Origin: Salticus scenicus
Lineage: Eukaryota; Arthropoda; Arachnida; Araneae; Salticidae
Direction of reading: 5' to 3'
Assembly: GCA_963930645.1 (NCBI GenBank)
Contig: CAWVNO010001228.1
Location: 496,001-560,000, forward strand
DNA length: 64,000 bases
Positions 53,437-63,640 of this stretch are shown in pieces. The position numbers and the translations under genes were made by a program. Within the stretch, counting starts at the first letter, position 1. Each line of letters opens with the position of its first letter. The notes beneath the pieces are model-generated. The model did not search any database. It saw only the letters and a list, made by a program, of their open reading frames with translations, and was not told the origin of the DNA.

Positions 53437-55800
53437 TTGCAAGGCCTTTATTGTATTTGATAAAACAATATAAGCATATATAGATTTCTCCAGCAATGTA
53501 AACATTTTGTGAAACAAAATAAATAAATAATTTGTATTTTATTTTTCTAGTATTATTCGCATCTTTTGAAACAGTACAAGAATATAGGTTCATAATTTGA
53601 TAAATAGAAATGATGGTTTTATTTATTTATTTTATTCTAAGGATTAATTTTATGTTACTGGGTTTTATTTTCATTTTATTAGTCTATAAATGCTATTACA
53701 TTTAGACACCTATTACAACACCATCGTTCACGTGAAATAAAATGGGATGAAATATTTCACCAGGTTACTGTATAGAATTATTAAAGAAGTAGTACGTTAG
53801 ATCACAAATCCATAATAGAATAAAATGCAAACATGATAACTTTTAAATTATTATATTGTTATATATTACAGGATAGAATTATAGTGAACCAGAGAATGAT
53901 TGAGTGGTTTTATTAAAAAAACAAGAAAGAAATAATATGCTTAAGTCCATTATTATGAAACACTTTTCAATGTTACATAAGTTATAGTAAAAGTAAGTCA
54001 GATAATGATTGACTGGGTGTTATTGAAAAATTAAAATAACGCATCATTGACAAATTATAAAACACTTTCCTATGATTTGGAATATAGTTGTAATTGAAAC
54101 TTTTGGAAAGTGAAAATGGAGAATTAACTTGTGTATATTCATATGTACTCAAAATCTATATTAGAGTAAAGAAAAATTATTATAGTGAATAATAATCATG
54201 CATCATTCATAAATTATGAAACACTTTCCCATGTTACAGGTTATAGTAAATGTGAGAGTAATTGAATGAATATTACATTTAAAAATATTTAAATAAAAGC
54301 AAATATAAGAAAAATTTCAAAAAACTTTAAATGTTTTCTTTGGTCTAATAATTTGGCCAGGTACTGTATGTATTATTATTATTATTTTGCAAGCCTTTGC
54401 TGCATCTGTTTAAACATTATAAGCATCTAGATTTCTCCAACAGTGTAAATAATTTGTGAAATGAAATAAATAAAATATATGTATTTTTATTTGTCTGGTA
54501 TTTGCATCTTTTGAAACAATGAGTGCATATAGACTCACAACTAAGTGTGTGTGTGTGAGGGGGGGGTCAGTATTACTCTTTTTTAACTAATGATTAAAAG
54601 TATATATTACTGGATTTATTTTCATTTTATTAGCACATATAGAATATTACTTTTAGAAACCTAATATAACTAGGATTCTCACAAATACAAATTTGGATAC
54701 AAGAAAAATTTTAAAAATATATATCAATGATTAGCCAATTCTAAAAATAAATAGAGGTAAAAAATGGTATTCAAATTTCCCTTTGTGAGAACTTTGATTA
54801 TAACATCATTCACCTGGAGTAAAGTAGGATGAAATACTTTCTGAGGTTACTGGATAAAATTATAAAAGAATTTAATTATGAGAACTTACATTTGAGTAAT
54901 GCAAATCCATAATAGAGTAAAATAAAATTATAGTGAAAAGAAGAGTAAATCGAAGAATGAGTGATGTTATTTAAAGACAAGAAATAAAAAATATGTTTTT
55001 AATTATTAATTATAAAACATTTTTCATATTGCACAATGTTGTTATAGTAAAAGTAAGTCTGGCACTGACTGAATGTTATTTGTTTAAAATAAAGAGAAAT
55101 TGTAAGAAACTTTCCATTGATATGGAATATAGCTGTAGTTCAAACATTTAAAAAGGAAAAATGAAGAATTTACTTATATATATTCAGGGCCTGATTATCG
55201 CACAGGCCGTCTAGGGCACCTCTATTTAGGGGCACCAAAATAACTTTAAAAATTTTTAAATGCTTTTTTTGGCAAAGATTTTCTTTAAAAAATTAATTGA
55301 AAGTTAGCTAATGATAATAATCTTTAGTTGAAATCTAATCTCCGAGGAGGAGGATCAAAAGTTATATGGCATGCCTACAGACCACACCTAGGGGTAGATA
55401 CCAAATCGTCACCAATTTCCTGTTTCCTAGCTCTAATGCAACACTGAACCCACTGAACCTACACCTCAGGTTTGTATCCAGTTACATTTTCTTAACTTTG
55501 TGAAATTTTCTTAACTTTTTGAAAAAAATAAAATAAAAATAATAATAATAAGCTTTAATTTGTTTGGGGGGAGGGGGCACGAAAATTGTCCTGGGCCTTG
55601 GGCCACAGCAGGTCTTAATCAGGCTCTGTATATATTCATATGTACTCAAGACAAATATAATAAAGAAAAAAAAATCAATTATATTCATAAATTATGAAAC
55701 ACTTTTGCATGTTACAATCTACAGTAAATGTGTGAGAGTGACTAAGTGAACATTGGCATTAAAAAATATTTAAAATAACAGTAAATGTAATACGAAATTA
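53437..55800 (+). repeat. ~0.95-kb tandem duplication
   Basis: Unit 1 (53437-54380) and unit 2 (54381-55800 without the MITE) are collinear and diverged; shared blocks include TAGATTTCTCCA, GCATCTTTTGAAACA and AAATTATGAAACACTTT. Unit 2 is longer because of the hAT MITE at 55185-55628. Non-coding. Confidence 0.8.
55185..55628. mobile_element. 444-bp hAT MITE, 8-bp TSD TATATATT
   Basis: Ends CAGGGCCTGATTATCGC and, inverted, CAGAGCCTGATTAAGACC. TATATATT flanks both sides (55177-55184 and 55629-55636). The related unit 1 of the tandem duplication has one undivided GTATATTCATATG at the equivalent place (about 54135-54150), which confirms the insertion. Confidence 0.93.
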
Positions 55801-55855
55801 AAATCTTGCATAAATAAAGATACTGAGAGACTTAAACATTATAGACAAGAATTAC

Positions 55856-55857
<2 letters not shown>

Positions 55858-55886
<29 letters not shown>
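55858..55886. repeat. A29 homopolymer
   Basis: Poly-A tract at the end of the tandem duplication. Confidence 0.9.
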
Positions 55887-55889
<3 letters not shown>

Positions 55890-56276
55890 GTGAATGTTCA
55901 AATTAATTCTTAAAAAAAGTCATTTGTTAATTAGGAACACTATTCTATATTTTTCTGTAAAGATATAATTAGCAAATCAACTGAAATCTGTAGAAGACAG
56001 ATTATATATAGATATATATATATATATATATACAAACTTTAATATATATATATTTATACAATAAAACCACCCTAAAGTTATTACAGGGAGAGGACCCTCG
56101 TGTAGTCAGTTGACCTTAACACCTTCACGTGCACCATAGTAAGGGAGCCACCTGCCATAAAATATTAGCCCTTAAAAAGAAGTAGCCTTTTAATTAAGGT
56201 TGTTCAGAAAATCCTATTCAGGCCACAAAATCTATAAATTACATTTGGAGGAATTTACGTTTTGATCACATAGCTG
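55887..56276. other. Gene-free stretch
   Basis: TA microsatellites at 56003-56032 and 56041-56052; otherwise nothing recognised. Confidence 0.4.
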
Positions 56277-56465
56277 CAGTGGCGCATCCTGAACTTAACT
56301 TTTTTTTGGGGGGGAAGGGGGGGGGTGGCTAAGAGTTTTCAAGATATTGATCCAGATCAATGAAAAATTTACAATTGTAACATTCAGTTGGGAATGTTAG
56401 TGCTTTTTTTTTGGAGGGGGGGGGCTTCAGGCCCTTAGCCCCCCTCCCCCATAAATCCGCCACTG
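56277..56465. mobile_element. 189-bp hAT MITE, 8-bp TSD CATAGCTG
   Basis: Ends CAGTGGCGCATCCTGAAC and, inverted, CAGTGGCGGATTTATGG. CATAGCTG is exact on both sides (56269-56276 and 56466-56473). Two G-rich blocks inside. Confidence 0.93.
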
Positions 56466-56898
56466 CATAGCTGAAGATATAGTGTTTAACCTCTCACTTA
56501 TAAATGGTGAACACTAATTAGTTTTGGTCAAAGTCAAAGTAAAATTACTTGATCTTGAAAAAGGAATACAGTTGTAAGTGGGCTTTTATTTGAGGGATAT
56601 TAATATTAAGTTATAGAAGGAAATTTTGGATCTGTTAAAATTGGCCCTGAAGGATTGTGGTCTTTCAAAAGAGATGGACATTTATAGAAGATTCACTGAA
56701 TTTTTAAAGGAAAGCAAAGCAAAATTTATCATCCTTAAATTTTTATAGTGAAAAATAAAAAAAGGCGGGGGAACATAGAAAATTTCTAGAAAGACTTCAG
56801 CCCTGATGATAAGTTTATAGAAAATGCTAAGTTTTTTTTTTTTTTTTTTTACTTGATTGGAGGGTAACAGACTTTTATTATAGAAATCTTTATATATA
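56466..56898. other. Gene-free spacer
   Basis: AT-rich with T21 near 56830. No features recognised. Confidence 0.4.
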
Positions 56899-58245
56899 TC
56901 TCTATATATAAAAATGAATGTTTGTCTGTATGTCCTTTATAAAATCGTAAACGGCTTGACCGATTTCGATCATTCTTTTTTTGTTTTTTTTCCTTATAGG
57001 TCAGGAATGGTTTAGGAAAAAAAAAATTGAAAAAATTCGCCCCCCAAGGGGGGGGAGGGGGGGGCAAAACGTGAATTCAAAAAATCCTTCATATCTCAAA
57101 CAAAAAAACAGATATCCGTAAAATTTTTGCTTTAAAATATAGCTAATATAAATGTCTAAAAACAAATTTCTAGAATTTTTGAAATTCGGTCCCCAAGAGG
57201 GGGCGGGGGGGGGGCGAAACGGGATTTCATATGCGTAAAACGCGATTTCGCATAATCCTATATATCTCAAAGAAAAAGAAAAAAACAGATATACGTGAAA
57301 TTTTTGCTATAAAATATATCTAATACAAATATCTAAAAACCAATTTCTGGAATTTTAAAAATTCAGCCCTCATGTGGGGCAGCAGGGGCAAAAACAATTA
57401 GAAATTCAGTTAGGCCTTTCAAAATTGGTACAGATAGGTTTCAATAGCCTGCAAGTCGAATGGGGATATTTTCGAAAGTGTAAAGTTATTAGGAGGGGAG
57501 AGGGGGGGGGGCAAAAAAAATATATCGTTCAAATTTGGTATATAGAGGTTTTCGATACTTACAAATCGATTGCGGATATTTTCGAATTTGTAAAATTATC
57601 AGGAGGTGCGGTAAGGGGGGGGGGCTATAGGCAAAAAAAAAAAATAGAAATACAGTTAGGGCATTCAAAATTGGTACAGATAGGTTTTAAAGTCCTGCAA
57701 GTCGAATGGGGATAATTTCGAAAGTATAAAGTTATTAGGAGGGGCGAGAAGGGGGAGGGGATGGTGGGGGGGCAAAAAAATAAAAATAGAGTTAGATCGT
57801 TCAAAATTGGTACACAAATGGTTTTCGATACTTAAACTCGAATGCGGATATTTTTGAATTTGTAAAATTATTAGGAGGGGCGGTAAGAGGGGTGGGTCGG
57901 TAAGGGGGGGGGGGCTATGGCAAAAAGAAATAGAAATGCAGTTAGGCCGTTCAAAATTAGTACAGATTGGTTTTAGAGGTCTGCAAGTCAAATGGGGATA
58001 TTTTCGAAAGTGTAACGTTATTAGGAGGGACGGGAGGGGGGGGGACGGAGGGGCAAAAAAAATAGAGTTAGATCATTCAAAATTGGTACATAGAGGTTTT
58101 CGATAATTACAAATCGATTGCGGATATTTTCGAATTTTTAAAATTATTGGGAAGGGGGGGAGAGTGGTGGGGCAAAAAAATAAAAATTGAGAATTCAGTA
58201 ATTATAGTGATTCATTTAAAAATAGGGTTTAGCGAAGCCTGCTAG
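56899..58245 (+). mobile_element. Non-autonomous Helitron with amplified internal repeats
   Basis: Starts TCTCTATATATAAAAATGAA after an A and ends TTTAGCGAAGCCTGCTAG before a T; both ends and the A/T target fit a canonical Helitron, with a small GCGAAGC hairpin ahead of CTAG. The interior begins AAACGGCTTGACCGATTTCG and continues with three two-part repeats of about 265 bases (57380-58190). No Rep/helicase. Open frames rich in P and G across the G-runs are artefacts. Confidence 0.85.
57380..58190 (+). repeat. Three-copy ~265-bp higher-order tandem repeat
   Basis: Each dimer has unit A (TACAGATAGGTTT, GCAAGTCGAATGGGGATA) and unit B (ACATAGAGGTTTTCGATA, ATCGATTGCGGATATTTTCG), each ending in TTATTAGGAGGGG and a long G run. 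Units start near 57400, 57520, 57645, 57783, 57930 and 58065. Confidence 0.88.
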
Positions 58246-58476
58246 TATATAAATATAAAGAAAAAGTAAGTAAAAAAAAAAACTCCACAGAAACTTTGGA
58301 AAGGAGCTATTATTCTTCGTAAAATTTAGTTATAGTATATGAAACTGAAATCTGTAGGAGACTGATTTTGATTTGTAAATTTTTTATACACATGCATACA
58401 TACTCACATACCTATTATACATATATGAAGAAGAGGGCTAAATTAACCATAATTAAATTTTAAATTATAAAACAAG

Positions 58477-58880
58477 CTAGTATGCCGTGGCCACCACAAA
58501 ACTTTCTTCTATATTTTACTGAAAAAATTCACGCAGCGCAAATTATTTGCTAAAATAGTTTTCCATGGGGAATGCAGACGGTTTGCGTCTCGGAGGTTGG
58601 TTGGTTGGTTGGAGGATTTAAGACCGATTGTCTCCGCATGTGTCCTAGGCCTGTAGGGAAAATGCCCTCCATGGGGGTCTTTCTAAGGGGTCCTAGTCCG
58701 TATTTACTCGAGTTTCGGAGGAAACCACGGAAAACTCCGAACGACTAGGTGAATGAGCGTGACCTGGGATCGAACTCGGCACCTTCCATCTACCAGCTTT
58801 GAGCGCTTTCGTCTCGGAGGAGATGTATAAAACTAAATGTTGAGAGAAAGTCAATTTTGTGCCAACATCTGTGGATTTTT
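58477..58880 (-). mobile_element. Helentron-like element G, 5'-truncated, with SINE
   Basis: The minus strand ends GTGGTGGCCACGGCATACTAG-like (hairpin, then CTAG at 58477-58480), with the internal ATATAGAAGAAAGT motif and a C-type interior. A SINE divides it. No 5' palindrome; element B begins directly after it. Confidence 0.7.
58597..58809 (-). mobile_element. tRNA-derived SINE, copy 3, 11-bp TSD
   Basis: On the minus strand a partial tRNA-like head (GCGCTCAAAGCTGG and B box GAGTTCGATCCCAGG) is followed by the family body (GGAGTTTTCCGTGGTTTCCT, GTAAATACGGACTAGGACCC) and a (CCAA)4 tail. CGTCTCGGAGG flanks both sides exactly (58586-58596 and 58810-58820), an LINE-type target duplication. Confidence 0.9.
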
Positions 58881-58881
58881 T

Positions 58882-60658
58882 ACTTTCTTCTATATGTAAT
58901 ATAGAGAAATTATTGGATTCGCGAAAATTTTCGACCTCCGTTTTTTGATGGATCTACACGTTTTGGGGTGTCCTGAACACGAATTGATAGTTTTTAGAAA
59001 ATGTCTGTGTGTCTGTCTGTATCATTTTTTTGTGGACACTGTATCTCACGAACCAATGAATGAAATTTAACCAAACTTGGTATTTAGTTGCACCCTGACA
59101 TGAACTGGTGCTGATTAGATATGGGGATCAATTGCTCAACAGGTGGCGCTGTGATCGCATTTATGCAAATTTTTAACATGGCAGCATAGGACAAAATTCC
59201 GTATAAATGGGAATAATGAGAGTTATTTTAAACTTGTGATTGTAAAATTAATATGAATTATTGATAATAGTAGTAGTTAACTAGGAAAAAAATTTTGTGC
59301 ATGTGGGGGCATCGGTCCCCCCCCCTGGGGGGGAAGTACCCCCCCGGGGAAGTAAATTTTCAAGATGGGTATCTTTCGAAAGGTCTCGTTGATAATAGTA
59401 ATAGTTAACTGGGAAAAAAATTTTGTGCATGTGGGGGCATCGGTTCCCCCCCCCACCGGGGGGGGGCAAAGTTTCAAGATGGGTATCTTTCGAAAGGTCT
59501 CGTCAATACCTTTAAAACGAATGGTTGAACCATAAATCTGTGATAATTTAAAACAAAGTTATCGATTTTTTTTACTTTTAACAAAAAAACTTTTTTTTTT
59601 AAACGAAATTTTACCAAACTTGGTATATAGTTGGTCCCCGACATAAACTGGTGCTGATTATGTTTGGGGATCAATAGCTCAACAGGTGGCGCTGTGATAG
59701 CATTTTATCTAAATTTTTAACATGGCAGCATAGGACAAAAATTCGTATAAATGTGCATAATAAGAGTTGTTTTAATCTTGTGATTGTAAAATTAATATGA
59801 ATTATTGATAATAGTAGTATGTAACTAAGAAAAAAATTTTCTGCATGGGGGGCATCGCTTCCCCCCCAGGAGGGGGGGTAAATTTTCACAATGCGTATCT
59901 TTCGAAAGATCAGGTTGATAATAGTAGTAGTTAACTAGGAAAAAATTTTTGTGCATGTGGGGGCATCGGTTCCCCCCCACCGGGGGGGGCAAAATTTCAA
60001 GATGGGTATCTTTCGAAAGGTCTCGTCAATACCTTTAAAACGAATGGTTGAACTATAAATCTGTGACAATTTAAAACAAAGTTATCGATTTTTTTTTACT
60101 TTTAACGAAAAAACTTTTTTTTTAAACGAAATTTTACCAAACTTGGTATTTAGTTGGTCCCCGACATAAACTGGTGCTGATCATGTTTGGGGATCAATAG
60201 CTCAACAGTTGGCGCTGTGATAGTGATAGCATTTTATCTAAATTTTTAACATGGCAGCATAGGACAAAAATTCGTATAAATGTGCATAATAAGAGTTGTT
60301 TTAATCTTGTGATTGTAAAATTAATATGAATTATTGAAAATAGTAGTATGTAACTAAGAAAAAAATTTTCTTCATGGGGGGCATCGCTTCCCCCCCCCAG
60401 GGGGGGGTAAATTTTCACAATGCGTATCTTTCGAAAGATCAGGTTGATAATAGTAGTAGTTAACTAGGAAAAAATTTTTGTGCATGTGGGGGCATCGGTT
60501 CATCGGGGGGGCAAAATTTCAAGATGGGTATCTTTCGAAAGGTCTCGTCAATACCTTTAAAACGAATGGTTGAACTATAAATCTGTGACAATTTAAAACA
60601 AAGTTATCGATTTTTTTTACTTTTAACGAAAAAAAAAAACTTAGAAAAAAAAATCGCA

Positions 60659-60690
<32 letters not shown>

Positions 60691-61089
60691 GAAATTTAAC
60701 CAAACTTGGTATTTAGTTGGTCCCCGACATAAAGTGGTGCTGATTGCATTTGGGGATCAATAGCTCAACAGGTGGCTCTGTGATCGTATTTTTCTAAATT
60801 TTTAACATGGCAGTATAGGACAAAATTTCGTTTAAATGTACATAATGAGAGTTATTTTTAACTTGTGATTGTAAAATTAATATGAGTTATTGATAATAGT
60901 AATAGTTAACTAGGAAAAAATTTCTGTGCATGTGGGGCATCGCTTCCCCCCCAAGTAGGGGGGGGAGGGAGGTAAATTTTCAAGATGGGTATCTTTCGAA
61001 AGATCTCGTCAATACCTTTGAAACGAATGGTTGAACTATAAATCTGTGATAGTTTAAAACAAAGTTATCGATTTTTTTTTTACTTTTAA

Positions 61090-61125
<36 letters not shown>

Positions 61126-61297
61126 CTTTTTTTTTTTTTTTTAATATTGTTACTGATTGAATATGTATTACTTTTAACAAAAAAAAAAAAAAAAAAACCA
61201 GAAAAAAAATCGTACTTTTTTTTTTTAAATATTGTTACTGATTGAATATGTATAGGAAAATATAGAAGAAAGTCTTGTGGTGGCCACAACATACTAG
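58882..61297 (+). mobile_element. Non-autonomous Helentron-like element B, 2.4 kb
   Basis: Full-length relative of element A. The 5' palindrome starts ACTTTCTTCTATAT; the 3' end has AGAAAGTC, the hairpin TTGTGGTGGCCACAA and CATACTAG before T. Four internal units of about 0.53 kb start at about 59065, 59606, 60128 and 60692 (ACCAAACTTGGTAT, GTGATTGTAAAATTAATATG, GATGGGTATCTTTCGAAAG). Element A has two such units. Poly-A/poly-T tracts and G-runs differ between units. No coding capacity. Confidence 0.85.
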
Positions 61298-61655
61298 TTT
61301 TTTTTTTTTTTTTTTTTTCATGATGGGTATCGTTCAAAAGAGCTTGCCAATACCTTTAAAACGAATGGTTGAACCATCGATCTGCGACAATTTAAAATAA
61401 AGTTATCGATTTTCTTCATTTTTAACCAAAAAAAATAAAATAAAATAATAATAAAAATTTTTTTTAATGTAATATTGACAATAAAATTGACTTTCTTTTG
61501 GATATTTAGTGTTATACTACTTCTCTAATATGGAAATCGTCTGCATTATCATGGAAGATAATTTTTTTAAATAAAAATTTTAATAAATTATTTTTACTGA
61601 GTGAATTAGTATAGGAAATATAGAAGAAATTCATGTGGTGGCCACAACATACTAG
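61298..61655 (+). mobile_element. Helentron-like element F, 3' fragment
   Basis: Separated from element B only by a T21 tract, it repeats the last interior segment (GATGGGTATCGTTC, CCAATACCTTTAAAACGAAT) and a 3' end (ATATAGAAGAAAT, TGTGGTGGCCACAACATACTAG-type hairpin). It could be a tandem partial duplication of B's tail or a separate 5'-truncated insertion. Confidence 0.7.
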
Positions 61656-62461
61656 TTTATTTTCGTTCTTTATTTCTGCATCTATACTAATGAAAGTGTT
61701 GTTAATATATATATATATATATATATATTCAATTACACAGTATTTGCACAATAACAATAAACATCTATATATAATTTTAAAATCAATTGTTAAAAACTTT
61801 AAAAATTATTTTGCAATTAAATTAAGTTATAAAATCTTGATGAAAATGCAATTATTTTTATATCTAACAAATTAACGAACCAAAGCAAAATTTAACATTT
61901 CTCATATTATTGAACAAGAAATGTTATTCACTACTGCAGAAATCATTACCGATTAAGTGCATCCTCGAATTAAGAAAAGAGCTATTATATATGCCGTGTT
62001 AAATATCGCGCTGAACTCTGAGAAAAGAAACCTTCATTCAAACTCGCCAATAAAGCAATAAGCGCGCCAGTCGGGAAGCGCGGTTCCAAATGGGGGCAAA
62101 TAAGAGCAGGCGCATGTTTATAAACAAGCGACGCTATTCTGCAACTTTTGCGCATGTAGGCAAAATATCTGCCTCTTCATTGGTGCTTTATCCCCCTTTT
62201 GCCTACAATTCTAAAGTACGTGAGGAAACATCTGTCACAGTGACGTTACGTGCGCCTGCTCTTGGCTAAGAGACTGAATATATAAACTTAAAATTTATGA
62301 TTATAAACTCAATTTTTTAACATTAACAAATTCGCCTTTTCCGCAGAAAAGGTGCAAAAATAATATACATTGGTAAATCGTTTGTTTACTTCTGATCAAA
62401 TTTATCTTGAAAGGAATAAATATGTTGACATAAATTTAAAGCTAATTTAATTATTGAAAAT
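61656..62461 (+). promoter_or_regulatory. Upstream region of the zinc-finger gene
   Basis: After AT-rich DNA with (TA)11 near 61707, GC rises at 62030-62280. Notable are GCGCGCCAGTCGGGAAGCGC, ATTGGTGC (CCAAT type), a half CRE in GTGACGTTACGTGCG, and the 13-bp inverted repeat AAGAGCAGGCGCA at 62102-62114 and 62251-62263. It is a plausible promoter of the gene starting at 62462; the transcription start is not visible. Confidence 0.4.
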
Positions 62462-62983
62462 ATGAATATACATCTACCCATAAATGCAAGTGAAAAGCCA
62501 TACGTGTGTGAAGAATGCTTTAAAGGATTTTCTAGTAAAGGTAATTTAATTGTACATTTAAGAATTCATACAGGAAAGAAACCACATGTGTGTGAACAAT
62601 GTTCTAAAAGATTTTCTCATGTAAGTAATCTAAAAAAACACCTTCAAGTTCATTCGGGAGAAAAATCGTATGTGTGTAAAGAATGTTCGAAAGGATTTTT
62701 TCAAATGGGTAATCTAAAAAAACATCTTCTAATGCATACAGGAGAAAAACCATATGTGTGTAAAGAATGTTTTAAACGATTTTCTCGAATAAGTGATCTA
62801 AAAAGGCATTTTCGACTGCATACAGGAGAAAGACCATATGTGTGTGAAGTATGCTCTAAAAGATTTTCTGGGGTAAGTGATCTAAAAAGGCATCTTCGGC
62901 TGCATACTGGAGAAAAACCATATGTGTGTGATGTCTGTTCTAAAAGTTTTTCTCAAGTAACTAATTTAAAAAGACATATTTAG
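62462..62983 (+). CDS. C2H2 zinc-finger protein (six fingers)
   Basis: 173 codons from ATG to TAG 62981-62983. Six tandem fingers of the C-x2-C-x12-H-x3-H type with H-T-G-E-K-P-Y-like linkers start at residues 14, 42, 70, 98, 126 and 154. Helix positions -1, 2, 3 and 6 are S/G/N/V, H/S/N/K, Q/G/N/K, R/S/D/R, G/S/D/R and Q/T/N/R, so the array would bind DNA of about 18 bp in the nucleus, probably as a regulator. No KRAB, ZAD or BTB domain precedes it. The stop falls two residues before the last histidine of finger 6, and finger-like sequence continues beyond, so the product is truncated relative to its ancestor. The intronless start may follow an unseen upstream exon. Confidence 0.85.
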   Translation: MNIHLPINASEKPYVCEECFKGFSSKGNLIVHLRIHTGKKPHVCEQCSKRFSHVSNLKKHLQVHSGEKSYVCKECSKGFFQMGNLKKHLLMHTGEKPYVCKECFKRFSRISDLKRHFRLHTGERPYVCEVCSKRFSGVSDLKRHLRLHTGEKPYVCDVCSKSFSQVTNLKRHI

Positions 62984-63640
62984 CTTCATACAGGAGAAAA
63001 ACGATTTGCATGAGACGAATGATGTAAATGATGTTTTTATTCTTATAATCTAAGAGAAAATCATCATCTCACTCATACAAATGCAGAAACATGATGTGTA
63101 AACTATGCCCTAATTTTTAACCCGCCAGTACACGGGTTGGGTCTATGAGGCCCATTTTATTTACTAGAATCCAATGTAACAGGGACATTTTATATATTTG
63201 TGAAAAGAAAAAAAAATATTTGTATCTATAGTAACCGTAAAATTTTATATCTTGTATTTTTATTGCGTGATTTTATTTTGTGTATGTAATATTGTAACCA
63301 TTCAAATATTGAAAGTAAAAAGTGTCTCTTCCCCACCCATCAAATGGCGGGTTAATTTTCTGGAGGATCATTTAAATAGACATATACAGACTTTTACCGT
63401 AGAAAAAAATTCTTGTGTAAAGAAAGTTCTAAAGTCTAAATAAAACTTTCGATATAAGCCACACGTGTGAAATATGTTCTAAAGTGTTTTCTCAAAAGAG
63501 AGATTTTAATAGACATGTGCACACGGATGCAGACTTATAAATTATCTTTATTAACCTTAAGGATTTCTCAATAGGATGGCTAAATATACATATACAAACT
63601 CATAAAATGGAAAAGCCATATATAACCATGTGAATGTGCC
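62984..63640 (+). pseudogene. Decayed continuation of the zinc-finger array
   Basis: After the TAG the frame resumes L-H-T-G-E-K-R-F-A, then TGA codons where cysteines are expected, then N-L-R-E-N-H-H-L-T-H-T. A further C-K-L-C-P-N-F at about 63096 is cut off by the piggyBac-like MITE; R-H-I-Q-T follows the MITE at about 63386, then an H-T-C-E-I-C-S-K-V-F-S finger (63459-63530) and an H-K-M-E-K-P-Y linker at about 63600. At least four further fingers were once present. Confidence 0.8.
63121..63351. mobile_element. 231-bp piggyBac-like MITE at TTAA
   Basis: Ends CCCGCCAGTACACGGG and, inverted, CCCGCCATTTGATGGG. TTAA is present directly outside both ends (63117-63120 and 63352-63355), the target of piggyBac elements. 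It splits one finger of the decayed array. Confidence 0.88.

Noticed and set aside
57001..57991. Proline- and glycine-rich open frames in the Helitron
   Set aside because: They depend on G/C runs that recur in every repeat unit and change frame with run length.
59277..60418. Minus-strand frames starting with PPPGGG-type residues, repeated
   Set aside because: They arise from the amplified Helentron unit and differ with each C-run length.
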